Source: Caenimonas aquaedulcis
GTDB lineage: Bacteria; Pseudomonadota; Gammaproteobacteria; Burkholderiales; Burkholderiaceae_C
Assembly: GCF_015831345.1 (NCBI RefSeq)
Contig: NZ_JADWYS010000001.1
Span: 4,244,618 to 4,308,617, forward strand
DNA length: 64,000 nucleotides
Direction of reading: 5' to 3'
A program made the position numbers and the translations under genes. The notes below the pieces were generated by a model. The model was not told the origin of the DNA and did no database searches. It saw nothing but the letters and a program-made list of their open reading frames with translations. Positions within the stretch are counted from its first letter, which is position 1. Each line of letters starts with the position of its first letter. Shown one piece after another: positions 1 to 8,841 of the stretch.

Positions 1-728
1 TTCACGAACAGGTGCGTCGTCACTTCCTTGTGGCCGGGCGCGGACACTTTCATGTGGATGTGCCCGGGGCGATTGGGGTGGCGGCCCATCTTTCGCAGCA
101 TGTCGCCGACCGGGCCGTCGTCGGGCACCGGGTAGAAGGTGGGGCGGATCGACCAGAACCAGTAGCGGCCCTGTTCGTCGGTGCGGATGCGGGCGCGCGC
201 GCGCATGCCGCCGTCCTCGCGCTGCATGTCGTACACGCCGTCGCCGTCGCCCGACCACACATCCAGCAGCGCGCCCGCGAGCGGCTTGCCTTCGAGGTCC
301 GTGACGCGGCCGCTGTAGAGCGCGGGCTCCCCCGGCACGCCCTCGGCGATGTCGGCGCCCAGCGGCACGTCCGGTGCGCCAACCCAGTAGAACGGCCCTT
401 GCACGGTTGCATCGGTCGGGGGCGTCGCGCCGGTGCGGCCCTTCAGGGCGCGCGCATGTTCCAGCGCCACGACCTGCATCGACAGGCCCAGCGTGTCGGA
501 GAGCAGGATGAACTCCTGGCGCTTCTCGTCGCAGGTCTTGCCGCAGGCGGTGAGGAATTCGATGGCCTTGAACCACTCGTCGCCCTTCAGGTCGACTTCG
601 CGCGCGAAGGCGTGCAGGTGGGTGATGAGCGAGGTCATCACCTCCTTGAAGCGCGGGTCGTCGCTCTCGGCCATGCGGGCGATGACGGCGGGGGTGATGC
701 TTTCGGTGTCGTAATCCATCTGCGCCAT
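1..728 (-). CDS. Intradiol ring-cleavage dioxygenase (hydroxyquinol/catechol 1,2-dioxygenase type), 3' end beyond window
   Basis: About 242 N-terminal residues are visible; the C-terminus lies beyond base 1. An all-helical N-terminal dimerisation region (about residues 1-105) is followed by the beta-sandwich catalytic domain. The non-haem Fe(III) ligands can be read: Tyr in GVYDMQ, Tyr in FYPVPDDGP and the two His of GHIHMKV. The family cleaves catechols or hydroxyquinol between the hydroxyls to give a muconate or maleylacetate. The long N-terminal region resembles hydroxyquinol dioxygenases more than protocatechuate dioxygenases, but the substrate is inference. The start at 728 has an AGGAGAACTG ribosome site upstream. 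It is transcribed divergently from the LysR gene at 840, its likely regulator. Confidence 0.9.
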   Translation of the reverse strand, partial: MAQMDYDTESITPAVIARMAESDDPRFKEVMTSLITHLHAFAREVDLKGDEWFKAIEFLTACGKTCDEKRQEFILLSDTLGLSMQVVALEHARALKGRTGATPPTDATVQGPFYWVGAPDVPLGADIAEGVPGEPALYSGRVTDLEGKPLAGALLDVWSGDGDGVYDMQREDGGMRARARIRTDEQGRYWFWSIRPTFYPVPDDGPVGDMLRKMGRHPNRPGHIHMKVSAPGHKEVTTHLFV

Positions 729-797
729 GCAGTTCTCCTGAACAGTCCGCGGGACTCTATCGATTGACAGTGCGCGGAAGAAGTGAAGAATTTCGAT

Positions 798-807
798 GAT
801 TCGAATC
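798..807. promoter_or_regulatory. Candidate LysR operator palindrome GATTCGAATC
   Basis: A perfect 10-bp palindrome lies in the 111-bp gap between the divergent dioxygenase and LysR genes, next to related TCGATGATT and TCGATCATT half-sites. The position fits an autoregulated LysR divergon. No experimental support; the assignment is inference. Confidence 0.35.
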
Positions 808-839
808 GACGCCGTCGATCATTCACACTGGTAAACCCT

Positions 840-1739
840 ATGGAGCTGCGGCACCTGCGCTATTTCGTCGCGCTGGCGGAATGCCTGTCGTTCACGCGCG
901 CGGCCGAGCGCGCGCACGTCACGCAGTCCACGCTGTCGCACCAGATCCGCCAGCTCGAAGACGAGCTCGGCCATCCGCTCTTCGACCGCATTGGCAAGCG
1001 CGTGATGCTCACCGAGGCGGGCGAGACCTTCCTCGGCTACGCATCGAAGGCACTGCTGGAGGTGGACCACGGCCTGTCGCACCTGATGGGCGTGGGTGAC
1101 CAGTTGACGGGCGAGGTGCGCATCGGCTCGACGGGCACCTTCAACATCGGCTTCGTGCCCGAATGCATGGCGATCTTCCTCAAGCGCAACCCGACGGTAA
1201 AGGTGACGGTGGACGAGCTCGCCGCCGACGCGATCGCGCAGCGTTTAATCGATGCGGCGCTGGACGTCGGCATCGCCTACCAACCGGCGGACCCCGCGCG
1301 GCTCTGGTTCGAGCCGCTCTATACGGAGGAGCTCGTGCTGGTGGTGTCCGCGAAGCATCCGCTCGCGCAGCGCAAGCGCGTGCGCATGGTGGAGTTGCAC
1401 CGGCAAAGCCTGGTGCTGCTGCCGCGCAGCTTCACCACGCGCACGATGTTGGACGATTGCTTTCGCGCGTGCGGCGTGGAGCCGGTGGTGGCGGCGGAGA
1501 TGAACACCATCGCGCCGATGATCGGGCTGGTGGGCCGGACGCAGCTTGCGGCGATCGTGTCGATCCACGCGGTGCAACCGCGTGATGACGTGCGGGTGAT
1601 CCCGATCGAGAACCCGACGCCGGTGCGGACGCCGGGGATGCTGTGGAAGCGGGATGCGAAGCAGTCGGCGGCGGTGCGGTCGTTTGCTTCTTGTATCCGG
1701 AAGCTGGCGTTGGGGAGGAGTTTGCGGACCCAGGTGTGA
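840..1739 (+). CDS. LysR-family transcriptional regulator
   Basis: A 299-aa protein starting MELRHLRYFVALAE, the canonical LysR winged-helix opening; the HTH continues through AHVTQSTLSHQIRQLEDELG. The rest is a periplasmic-binding-protein-like effector domain. The start at 840 was preferred to an in-frame upstream codon at 783 because it gives the standard N-terminus. It is divergent from the intradiol dioxygenase, so it probably activates ring cleavage in response to a pathway intermediate (inference). Length and domain order are normal for the family. Confidence 0.92.
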   Translation: MELRHLRYFVALAECLSFTRAAERAHVTQSTLSHQIRQLEDELGHPLFDRIGKRVMLTEAGETFLGYASKALLEVDHGLSHLMGVGDQLTGEVRIGSTGTFNIGFVPECMAIFLKRNPTVKVTVDELAADAIAQRLIDAALDVGIAYQPADPARLWFEPLYTEELVLVVSAKHPLAQRKRVRMVELHRQSLVLLPRSFTTRTMLDDCFRACGVEPVVAAEMNTIAPMIGLVGRTQLAAIVSIHAVQPRDDVRVIPIENPTPVRTPGMLWKRDAKQSAAVRSFASCIRKLALGRSLRTQV

Positions 1740-1784
1740 GTGCAGAATTCCGGTTTCGGATGACCGATCGGATGAGGGAGGCCA

Positions 1785-4019
1785 ATGCGGAGTTCTTCGT
1801 GGCGGGCCATATTGCTCGCCTTCTTTCTGCTCGCCAGCAGCAGTGTCTGGGCGCTGCCGGAGGGCCGGCGTGCCTGCACCCTGGGCTACGTCAATAGCAT
1901 CTTCACGCCATCGCAATGGCCCGACCGTTCCCTGGAGCAGCTTGCACACGGCCAATTGGGTGTGATCGATCCGCGTTTCGATCACTTCTACCTGTTCCTC
2001 GCCTATCGGCGCGTCACGGGAAAACCCGTGACGCTGGCCGACCTCGATCGGTTGCGCCAATTCGATCCGTGCTGGGATGATGGCTCATCGGGATTCCATG
2101 GGAAGGAGTGGGCGAGTTCCTCGGTGATGCAGGCGGCCCGCCGCGAATGGTTCAGTGCGAGGAGCGCGTCGGGCCTGCCTGCGGTCCGGCCGGGCGCGGG
2201 AGCAAGACCCGTGAGCTCGGTGATGGGGTATGCCGAGTCGGCGCTGCCCAACTGCAATCCGTCGGCGTTTCGTACGGCGGCGCGGACCTTGCGAGACCGG
2301 ATGGCGGCACACGGCGCCGGCGCCTGGGTGGGGGTCTGGGCAGAGGGCCAGGATAGGGTCATGCAACTTTGCTTCGATGCGTCGGGAGAACTGCCGGGCG
2401 AGGCCTCGCCGGATGCACCGTCATGGCTGCAGGCCGATCGCCGGTACCAGATCGCAGCCGCTCATTTCTACGCGGGGCACCATGACGATGCGGCACGACT
2501 CTTCACCGAGATCGGGGCCGATGCGAGCTCGCCATGGAGGTCCCTGGGCCATTACCTCGCCGCACGCGCACGAATGCGCCAGGCGGGCGCGGCAGAGACC
2601 GACGCGCAAAGGGTGGTTTTCTGGCGCCAGGCCCGCGAGTTGCTGGAGGCGCCGGCTGCGGGCGCAGGTGACCCTTCGGTGCAGCCCGACATCGCGCGCA
2701 TGCTCCAGCGCGTGCGGCTGAAGCTCGAGCCCGCCCGCGTCTTTTCCGAGATCGATGCGCGCCTGGGCGCGCGCGGCTTGCCCGTCGACGTGGGTCAGGA
2801 CGTGCGGGACTTCGACGCTGCGAGGGCGGGTTCCGCGCGCTTCGATGCGGCCGACCCAGGATTCGCGGCTTGGCTCCGTGCGCTGCGCAGTGACGGTGTG
2901 GCGGCGGACGCCGACATCGCGACGGCGTCGCGCGCGGCCTTTGTCGCCTGGCTCGCAGCCGCGAAACGTGACGACCCCCGGTTGGCGCAGTTGCTGGAGC
3001 GCGCAGCAGGTGTTCCGCGCTCTGCCCCCGAATATCAGACGGTGCAGCTTCATCGCATCCGCCTGCTACCCGATGCACGCCGGGCCTGGCGGATCGCGCA
3101 GGAATTTCTGGCACTGTCCGCCGGAGAACTGAATGAGCAGGACCGCAACCGCGTCAAGTCCGCGGCCCTGACACTCGCGCCGACCGCGCGCGACCTCGCA
3201 TCGCTCGCGTACCGCGAGCCCATCGCGCACCCCGAGGTGGAGGCGCTTCGCACGAATCCCAGGGTCATCGTGCCGGTGCTGGACACCGCCGGCGGCGAAC
3301 TTTTGAATCGGGCGCTGCCGCTTGACACGCTGTACGCGATCCAGTCCTCCCCGGTGACTCCGCCACGCCTGCGCCGTGAGTTGCTCGGGGTCGTCTGGAC
3401 TCGCGCGTTCGTCCTGGAGCGATGGGATCTGTTGCAAAAGCTGCAGGCCGGGATGCGCGCCTACCTGCCGCCCGCGTCAGCGGTATTGATGCAGAAAGCG
3501 GTGGCGGCGGAGCCGACCGAGCGGCGTGCACGGGCGGCCTTGTTCCTGCTGCGGCACCCCGGCATCGTCGGCTCCGTCGCAACGGAGGTCGCGTACTCGG
3601 AAGGGCTGGAGGCGCTGGCAATGCCCAACATGCACCGGGTGCTGTTCGAGGCAGGCAGCCGCGAAAACTGGTGGTGCAGCCTGCCGCAGGGTCGTTACTC
3701 GCAGGAAGCACCAACGCCGGTAGCGCCACCGTTGCCTGCATTTCTTGGGGATCGCGAGCGCCGGCAGTGGCGCAAGGAATACGACGTGCTTCTCGCAACC
3801 CCCAACGGCACGGAATTCCTGGCGGCACTTTTGCTGCCCTGGGCGAAGGCTCATCCCCGCGATGCCGACCTGCCGCCAGCACTGCGCATGGTCGTGCGCT
3901 CGGCGCGTGGAGGCTGTATCACCCCGAGGACGCGCACCATGGGTCGTGATGCCTTCCGTCACCTGCACCGCCATTTCCCGGGGCGGGAGGAAACGCTGCA
4001 GACCCCCAGCTGGGGCTAA
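1785..4019 (+). CDS. Exported orphan protein with helical-repeat character, 744 aa
   Basis: I do not recognise the family. A clear Sec signal (positively charged start, then the hydrophobic AILLAFFLLASSSVWA) directs export. The body is rich in Ala, Arg and Leu with helix-turn-helix segments such as YQIAAAHFYAGHHDDAARLF that resemble TPR/Sel1 units around residues 225-290. Several conserved-looking Cys and Trp occur near the C-terminus. No catalytic motif was found. A GGGAGG ribosome site precedes 1785. It follows the LysR gene by 45 bp, and its stop overlaps tail-to-tail with the small minus-strand gene, so it appears to be a single-gene unit. Role unknown; an envelope or scaffold function is a guess. 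Confidence 0.8.
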   Translation: MRSSSWRAILLAFFLLASSSVWALPEGRRACTLGYVNSIFTPSQWPDRSLEQLAHGQLGVIDPRFDHFYLFLAYRRVTGKPVTLADLDRLRQFDPCWDDGSSGFHGKEWASSSVMQAARREWFSARSASGLPAVRPGAGARPVSSVMGYAESALPNCNPSAFRTAARTLRDRMAAHGAGAWVGVWAEGQDRVMQLCFDASGELPGEASPDAPSWLQADRRYQIAAAHFYAGHHDDAARLFTEIGADASSPWRSLGHYLAARARMRQAGAAETDAQRVVFWRQARELLEAPAAGAGDPSVQPDIARMLQRVRLKLEPARVFSEIDARLGARGLPVDVGQDVRDFDAARAGSARFDAADPGFAAWLRALRSDGVAADADIATASRAAFVAWLAAAKRDDPRLAQLLERAAGVPRSAPEYQTVQLHRIRLLPDARRAWRIAQEFLALSAGELNEQDRNRVKSAALTLAPTARDLASLAYREPIAHPEVEALRTNPRVIVPVLDTAGGELLNRALPLDTLYAIQSSPVTPPRLRRELLGVVWTRAFVLERWDLLQKLQAGMRAYLPPASAVLMQKAVAAEPTERRARAALFLLRHPGIVGSVATEVAYSEGLEALAMPNMHRVLFEAGSRENWWCSLPQGRYSQEAPTPVAPPLPAFLGDRERRQWRKEYDVLLATPNGTEFLAALLLPWAKAHPRDADLPPALRMVVRSARGGCITPRTRTMGRDAFRHLHRHFPGREETLQTPSWG

Positions 4020-4270
4020 ACGCTAGCCCGGTCCGCCTTCACCTGATCGGCCAGCCGCGTGATCGCGTAGCCCTTCTCCGCGATCTGCTCGCGCGGGCGT
4101 TCCACTTCGTAAGGATGCACCAGGCGCTCGGTCTCATCGATGTGCGCGCCGCTTTGCCGCAGCTGCCAATCGGTGTTCTCGACTTCCGGCGGAATCGGCT
4201 TGCCGGCCGGTACGAGCATGTAGGTGAGCTTGTTGCCCGGCTCGGGGCGGCGGTAGACGTCGACGTTCAT
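4016..4270 (-). CDS. DUF6139-type small protein, 84 aa
   Basis: Starts MNVDVYRRPEPGNKL and ends in a charged helical tail. I recognise this as a short conserved soluble protein found mainly in Burkholderiales (DUF6139 as I recall it) with no known function. The start at 4270 gives the usual N-terminus; longer upstream starts add only Arg/Ala-rich shadow sequence. Its TAG stop overlaps the stop of the convergent 744-aa gene by 3 bp. No signal peptide or membrane segment. Confidence 0.75.
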   Translation of the reverse strand: MNVDVYRRPEPGNKLTYMLVPAGKPIPPEVENTDWQLRQSGAHIDETERLVHPYEVERPREQIAEKGYAITRLADQVKADRASV

Positions 4271-4432
4271 GGCGCATCGTAGCGCGCAAGCTCGTAGGAC
4301 GGAAGCTGAATCTCGCCCTGTCAACGGCCACACGGCCGAGGTTCGCGCGCCACACCTCGCTCATCGGTCTATTGATGGCTGCCGGACAGTCGGTGAGAGT
4401 ACGCGCGCCACTCTTGGAAACCCCCAGCACCC

Positions 4433-5422
4433 ATGAATCTTCCTGACCTGCGCGCACCGCGCAACCCTTCCCGCCGCGCCGCCATCGCCACCCTCGTCGC
4501 CGCGCTGGCCTGGCCAGGCGCCGGCATCGCCCAAGCCTTTCCTGCCCGGCCGTTGCGCGTCGTCGTCCCGTTTCCCGCGGGCTCGTCGCCGGACGTGATC
4601 GCGCGTTTCTGGGGCGAGCGGCTCGGCAAATCGCTGGGCCAACCCGTCGTCATCGACAACAAGCCCGGCGCGAGCACCATCATCGGCGCGCAGGCCGTCG
4701 CCGCCGCGCCGGCCGACGGCCACACGCTGCTCTACACGGTGAACAACACCACCTCGATCAACCCCTTCATCTACAAGACGCTTCCCTACAAGAGCGAGGA
4801 TTTCGTGCCGGTGGTGCGCCTCCTGTCCGTGCCCTATGTGCTGGTGGTCTCCGCGAACTCGCCGGTCAAGTCGCTGCAGGACTTGATCGCCGCAGCCAAG
4901 GCGCAGCCGGGCCGGCTGAACTATGCGAGCTACGGCATCGGGCAGGGCACGCACGTGGCGATGGCGTGGTTCCTCAATGCCGCCGGTGTTTCCATGACGC
5001 ACGTGCCCTACAAGGACGGCGGGCTCCTGGACGTGATGGCGGGCACCGTCGCTGCATCGTTCGAGCCGAGCACCACGGCGATCCCGCAGGTCAAGGCCGG
5101 CAAACTGCGCGCGCTGGCCGTCTCCGGTCCGAAGCGGGTCGACGCGCTGCCGGGCATTCCTGCCGTGGCCGAATCCGTGCCGGGCTTCCTCGGCGACTCG
5201 TGGCAGGGCATCTTCGCGCCCCGCGGCACGCCGCCCGAAGCCGTCGCGAAGCTCGCGGCCCTGTCGCGCGAGATCGTCGCGTCGGAGGAGTTCCGCCAGA
5301 AGCTGCACGAGCTGGGCCTGAATCCCGCGGGCGGCAGCCCCGCCGACTTCGCGGCCTTCCTCGCGGACGACGCCAGGGCCTGGAGCAAGGTGGTGGCCGA
5401 CAACGGAATCAAGGCCGAATGA
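4433..5422 (+). CDS. Bug-family tripartite tricarboxylate transporter receptor
   Basis: A 329-aa periplasmic solute-binding protein. A Tat/Sec-like leader (NPSRRAAIATLVAALAWPGAGIAQA) precedes the Bug core, which begins FPARPLRVVVPFPAGSSPDVIAR and carries the conserved ADGHTLLYT and HVPYKDGG segments. Family members bind carboxylates, amides or aromatic acids and deliver them to TctAB-type membrane proteins, none of which is in this window. Its last codon overlaps the next start in an ATGA junction, so it is co-translated with the cyclase-family hydrolase. It probably supplies that enzyme's substrate (inference). Confidence 0.93.
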   Translation: MNLPDLRAPRNPSRRAAIATLVAALAWPGAGIAQAFPARPLRVVVPFPAGSSPDVIARFWGERLGKSLGQPVVIDNKPGASTIIGAQAVAAAPADGHTLLYTVNNTTSINPFIYKTLPYKSEDFVPVVRLLSVPYVLVVSANSPVKSLQDLIAAAKAQPGRLNYASYGIGQGTHVAMAWFLNAAGVSMTHVPYKDGGLLDVMAGTVAASFEPSTTAIPQVKAGKLRALAVSGPKRVDALPGIPAVAESVPGFLGDSWQGIFAPRGTPPEAVAKLAALSREIVASEEFRQKLHELGLNPAGGSPADFAAFLADDARAWSKVVADNGIKAE

Positions 5423-6219
5423 CGCGCCGCATCATCGACCTCTCCATCTATCTCGAGAACGGCGTCGCCAGCGATCCGCCGGCCTTCCGCCCGCACATCG
5501 AGTACCTGAACCACGAACACACCGTGGAACAGATCGCGAGCTTTTTCCCGGGCTTGCGCAAGGAAGACCTTCCCGACGGCGAAGGCTGGGCCGTGGAATT
5601 CGTGCGGCTGTGCACGCACAACGGCACACACCTCGATGCGCCGTACCACTTCCACAGCACCATGAACGGCGCGCTCGGCCAGGCCGAGCGCTCCATCGCG
5701 ATCGACGAGGTCCCGCTCGACTGGTGCTTCCAGCCCGGCGTGAAGCTCGACTTCCGTCACCTGCCCGATGGACATGTCGTCACGGCGCGGGAAGTCGAAG
5801 CGGAGCTCGCCCGCATCGGCCACGCGCTGCAGCCGCTGGAGATCGTGGTCGTCAACACGCGCGCCGGTTCGCGTTACGGTCAGGCGGATTACCTCTCCGC
5901 GGGCGTCGGCATGGGCTACGAGGCGACCATGTACCTGCTCGAGCGCGGCGTGCGCCTGACGGGCACGGACGCCTGGAGCTGGGATGCGCCGTTCTCGCAC
6001 ACCGCAGAGAAGTACAGGCAAACCGGCGATGCCAGCCTGGTGTGGGAAGGCCACAAGGCCGGCCGCGACATCGGCTACTGCCACCTGGAAAAGCTGAGCA
6101 ATCTCGAAGCATTGCCCGACCACGGGTTCTATGTGTCCTGCTTCCCGCACAAGATCCGCGGCGCCTCGGCAGGCTGGACCCGCGCGGTGGCGATCATCGA
6201 CGACAAGCTGCTTCGTTGA
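5419..6219 (+). CDS. Cyclase-family metal-dependent hydrolase (kynurenine formamidase / isatin hydrolase-like)
   Basis: A 266-aa member of the cyclase family. The signature HNGTHLDAPYHF (HxGTHxDxPxH) supplies the Mn/Zn-binding His and Asp residues, and a second His occurs in the FSHTAEKYR region. Characterised relatives hydrolyse N-formylkynurenine, isatin or related amides and lactones. The start at 5419 overlaps the stop of the Bug gene (ATGA), marking a two-gene operon. The substrate cannot be deduced; the receptor pairing suggests an imported carboxylate, amide or lactone. Confidence 0.85.
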   Translation: MTRRIIDLSIYLENGVASDPPAFRPHIEYLNHEHTVEQIASFFPGLRKEDLPDGEGWAVEFVRLCTHNGTHLDAPYHFHSTMNGALGQAERSIAIDEVPLDWCFQPGVKLDFRHLPDGHVVTAREVEAELARIGHALQPLEIVVVNTRAGSRYGQADYLSAGVGMGYEATMYLLERGVRLTGTDAWSWDAPFSHTAEKYRQTGDASLVWEGHKAGRDIGYCHLEKLSNLEALPDHGFYVSCFPHKIRGASAGWTRAVAIIDDKLLR

Positions 6220-6252
6220 ATGGGCCGTGGACCGGCGTGTAGAGTCGCGTGC

Positions 6253-7035
6253 ATGAAATCCCTTCTTGCTCACGCCCTCGCTGCATGCTCGGTCGCCGGT
6301 GCTTTCGTCGCCTCGCCGGCGCTTGCCGAGGAGACCTTGCCGGCCGTCGTCCCTTACCGTCCCAGCGTGTCGACGCCCGCGACGCTCACGGCCCCCGGCT
6401 GGCTGGAAGTCGAAGCGGGCTTGCAGCGCAGCCGCGACGACGGCAGCCGGCGGGACAGCCTGCCTTACACGCTCAAGCTGGCAATCACGCCCGACTGGGG
6501 CATTCGCATCGGCGGCGATGCGGCGGTGCGTGAAGTGGATGCGACCGGCGCCCGCCGCAGCGGCTTCGGCGACACCACCGTCGTGCTCAAGCGCCGCTTC
6601 GCCGTCAACGACGCAGCGGCCTTCGGGCTGGAGGGCAGCGTGAAGTTCGCGACCGCGCGCGACGGATTGGGCTCGGGCCACACCGACTATGGTGTCAATG
6701 GCATCTACAGCAGCGACTTCGCGCCGGACTGGCACGTGGACGTGAACCTCAACGCCACGCGCATGGGAGACCGGGGCGCGGGCTTGTCGGATGTGCAGAC
6801 CGGATGGGCCGTTGCCGTGTCCCGCACGCTCTCGGAGAAGTGGGGCGTCGGCGGAGAGTTGTCCGGATCGCGTCGCGGCGGGGCAGGGTCCACGTCGCAA
6901 GTGCTGGTGGCGGCTTCGTATAGCGTGTCGCCGCAACTGGTGTTCGATGCCGGTGTCGCGCGCGGGATGGGAAGCGCGAGCGGGACTTGGACCTTCATGA
7001 CGGGGTTGACGTTCCTGGCGGGGCGCGTGTTCTGA
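6253..7035 (+). CDS. Exported beta-barrel-like protein (phenol-degradation MetA-type transporter fold), 260 aa
   Basis: A signal peptide ending ASPALAEE is followed by alternating beta-strand sequence: repeated short amphipathic segments such as GWLEVEAGLQRSRDDG and WHVDVNLNATRMGD with polar turns, closing in an aromatic C-terminal strand (MTGLTFLAGRVF). A terminal Phe is typical of Bam-inserted outer-membrane barrels. The pattern resembles the putative MetA-pathway-of-phenol-degradation transporters. The start at 6253 gives the proper leader (MKSLLAHALAAC). It lies 33 bp after the cyclase gene and may be in the same transcript, where an outer-membrane entry port would fit. Confidence 0.65.
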   Translation: MKSLLAHALAACSVAGAFVASPALAEETLPAVVPYRPSVSTPATLTAPGWLEVEAGLQRSRDDGSRRDSLPYTLKLAITPDWGIRIGGDAAVREVDATGARRSGFGDTTVVLKRRFAVNDAAAFGLEGSVKFATARDGLGSGHTDYGVNGIYSSDFAPDWHVDVNLNATRMGDRGAGLSDVQTGWAVAVSRTLSEKWGVGGELSGSRRGGAGSTSQVLVAASYSVSPQLVFDAGVARGMGSASGTWTFMTGLTFLAGRVF

Positions 7036-7073
7036 CGGGAGCGCTCTTTTCCTTCCCCAGTTGCAGGTCAGCC

Positions 7074-7667
7074 GTGGCTGAAGCTCGATCCGCCCCCGCC
7101 AGCCCGGCGCTCCGTTTCCGCACGGCGCGCGCCTTCGAAACATGGTTGCGCAAGAACCAGTCCTCGCCGGATGGCGTGTGGCTGGAGATCGGCAAGGCCG
7201 ACGCGCCGGAGGCAACCCTCAGCTACTCGGAGGCTCTCGAAGTGGCGCTTTGCTACGGCTGGATCGACGGCCAGAAGAAGGCGCAGGATGCGTCCTACTG
7301 GCTGCAACGGTTCAGCCCACGTCGCCCGCGCAGCATCTGGTCCAAAGTGAATCGCGGCAGGGTCGAGGACTTGATCGCCGCGGGCCGCATGCAGCCGCGC
7401 GGGCAAGCGGAGATCGATCGCGCGAAGGCCGATGGCCGATGGGATGCCGCCTACGACAGCGCGCGGACGATCCAGGTGCCCAAAGATCTTCAGGCTGCGC
7501 TCGATGCACAGCCCAAGGCGGGTGCGTTCTTTAAGACCCTGGATGCCGCCAATCGCTATGCGGTGTTGTGGCGCGTGCAAACGGCAAATAAGCCCGAGAC
7601 GCGCGCGAGGCGGATCGAAACGCTCGTCGCGATGCTCGCCAAAAAAGAAAAAATCCATCCCGGGTGA
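7074..7667 (+). CDS. YdeI/OmpD-associated family protein
   Basis: A 197-aa soluble protein containing the YdeI-type core: RFRTARAFETWLRKNQ, then YSEALEVALCYGWIDGQKK, then RFSPRRPRSIWSKVN, and a C-terminal LDAANRYAVLWRVQTANKPETRARRI segment. The family is widespread and poorly characterised, with links to stress and OmpD-associated phenotypes. The GTG at 7074 is chosen because it gives the usual short N-terminus; in-frame codons further up run into the previous gene. No membrane segment. It appears monocistronic. Confidence 0.8.
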   Translation: MAEARSAPASPALRFRTARAFETWLRKNQSSPDGVWLEIGKADAPEATLSYSEALEVALCYGWIDGQKKAQDASYWLQRFSPRRPRSIWSKVNRGRVEDLIAAGRMQPRGQAEIDRAKADGRWDAAYDSARTIQVPKDLQAALDAQPKAGAFFKTLDAANRYAVLWRVQTANKPETRARRIETLVAMLAKKEKIHPG

Positions 7668-7896
7668 GTGACGTCCCGCGCGTGTCGCGTGATCTCTTCC
7701 TGGAAGCGCACTCCGCGCTCCCATCGCAGCTCCCGAAGGCCGCCCACGCGCGCCTCGACCGTGCGAGCCTCGAGGGGGCAGGGCACGCCCATGCGGCGTT
7801 TCATACGAAGTTCATCACGAAGATTTCTTGGGCGTGCTACCGTTGCAAGCGGAGCGTCTCTCCGGCGCCCTCGCAATTCCAACTTCGGTGTAACCC

Positions 7897-8721
7897 TTGC
7901 CAGCCAACAAGAACATGCCTCCCGTCATTGCTCGCCGCGACATGCGCTCGCCCCTGCTCGCCATCGGGATGGTGATGATGGTGTGCGCGACCACGGCCAG
8001 CGCCCAGGCTCCGAAAATGACGGCGAAGCAAGCCAGCCCCAAGCAAGCCCGCGCGACGGACAGCGCGCCCATCGACGACCTGGAGTTCGCCGGCTTTGCA
8101 AAGGACCGCGAATTCGTGGGCGATCCTCATGAGTTCGCGTCCGACGAAACCCGTCGCCTCTGGGAACACGTGGTCCGTGTGAGCGAAGGGACGAGCGAGG
8201 CCTTCGCGGACATGCTGAAGCAGGGTGGAGATTTCGCACCGGTGGGCGGCGACTGCTACCTGGTCCGATACGCGGCCATTCAGATCACATGCATGGGTTC
8301 CGCCAGCGCCAAGGTGCTGACGCCCTGGAACGCGCCAGGAAACACGGAGGTGGTCAGCTCGCGTACTTTGCCTGACGGGCGCTGGTGGGCCATCGTCAAG
8401 ACCGGAGACTTGTCGCATGGGAAGCTGAGTGTGTCCTACCACGCTCTGTTTGGCGCAAGACGGGCAGGCAGGTCCGTGGCGTCGAGCAAGGTGCTGGCTT
8501 TTTCTGAGTCCGTCCTCTCCGAAAGCGCAAGGCTGTGCGCAAGCGGAGAGGAAGGATCGCCAGGCATGGAATCGGTGATCGAAGCAGCGCAAATTGAAAG
8601 CGGTCCCGACGCCGACCGCGCCGCTTTCCGCGTGTTGCGGATGGACTGCCGGACCGGACGCGCCACTCGGGAAAAAATGAAATACCGTGTTTCCTCGACG
8701 GGTGTTCGAGCAACTCGCTAG
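7897..8721 (+). CDS. Exported protein of unknown function, 274 aa
   Basis: I do not recognise this family. A signal peptide is evident (MRSPLLAIGMVMMVCATTASAQA); the Met at 7942 would give a compact leader, while 7897 adds 15 residues. The mature part starts with a Lys/Ala/Gln-rich stretch (about 25 residues), then a mixed globular domain with four Cys (GDCYLVRYAAIQITCMG, RLCASGE, RMDCRTG) that may form periplasmic disulphides. No catalytic motif seen. The 229 bp upstream (7668-7896) hold no gene I can support. Confidence 0.65.
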   Translation: MPANKNMPPVIARRDMRSPLLAIGMVMMVCATTASAQAPKMTAKQASPKQARATDSAPIDDLEFAGFAKDREFVGDPHEFASDETRRLWEHVVRVSEGTSEAFADMLKQGGDFAPVGGDCYLVRYAAIQITCMGSASAKVLTPWNAPGNTEVVSSRTLPDGRWWAIVKTGDLSHGKLSVSYHALFGARRAGRSVASSKVLAFSESVLSESARLCASGEEGSPGMESVIEAAQIESGPDADRAAFRVLRMDCRTGRATREKMKYRVSSTGVRATR

Positions 8722-8841
8722 AGGTCGCGACTCGAGGCGTCAAGTGCTTCATCGATCAGCGTCAGGCCGTGGTCGATGCCTTGGGTCTCGCTCGGCTGAG
8801 CGTAAACTCTTCGGCATGAGCGATCATCAATGGAGCAGGCG

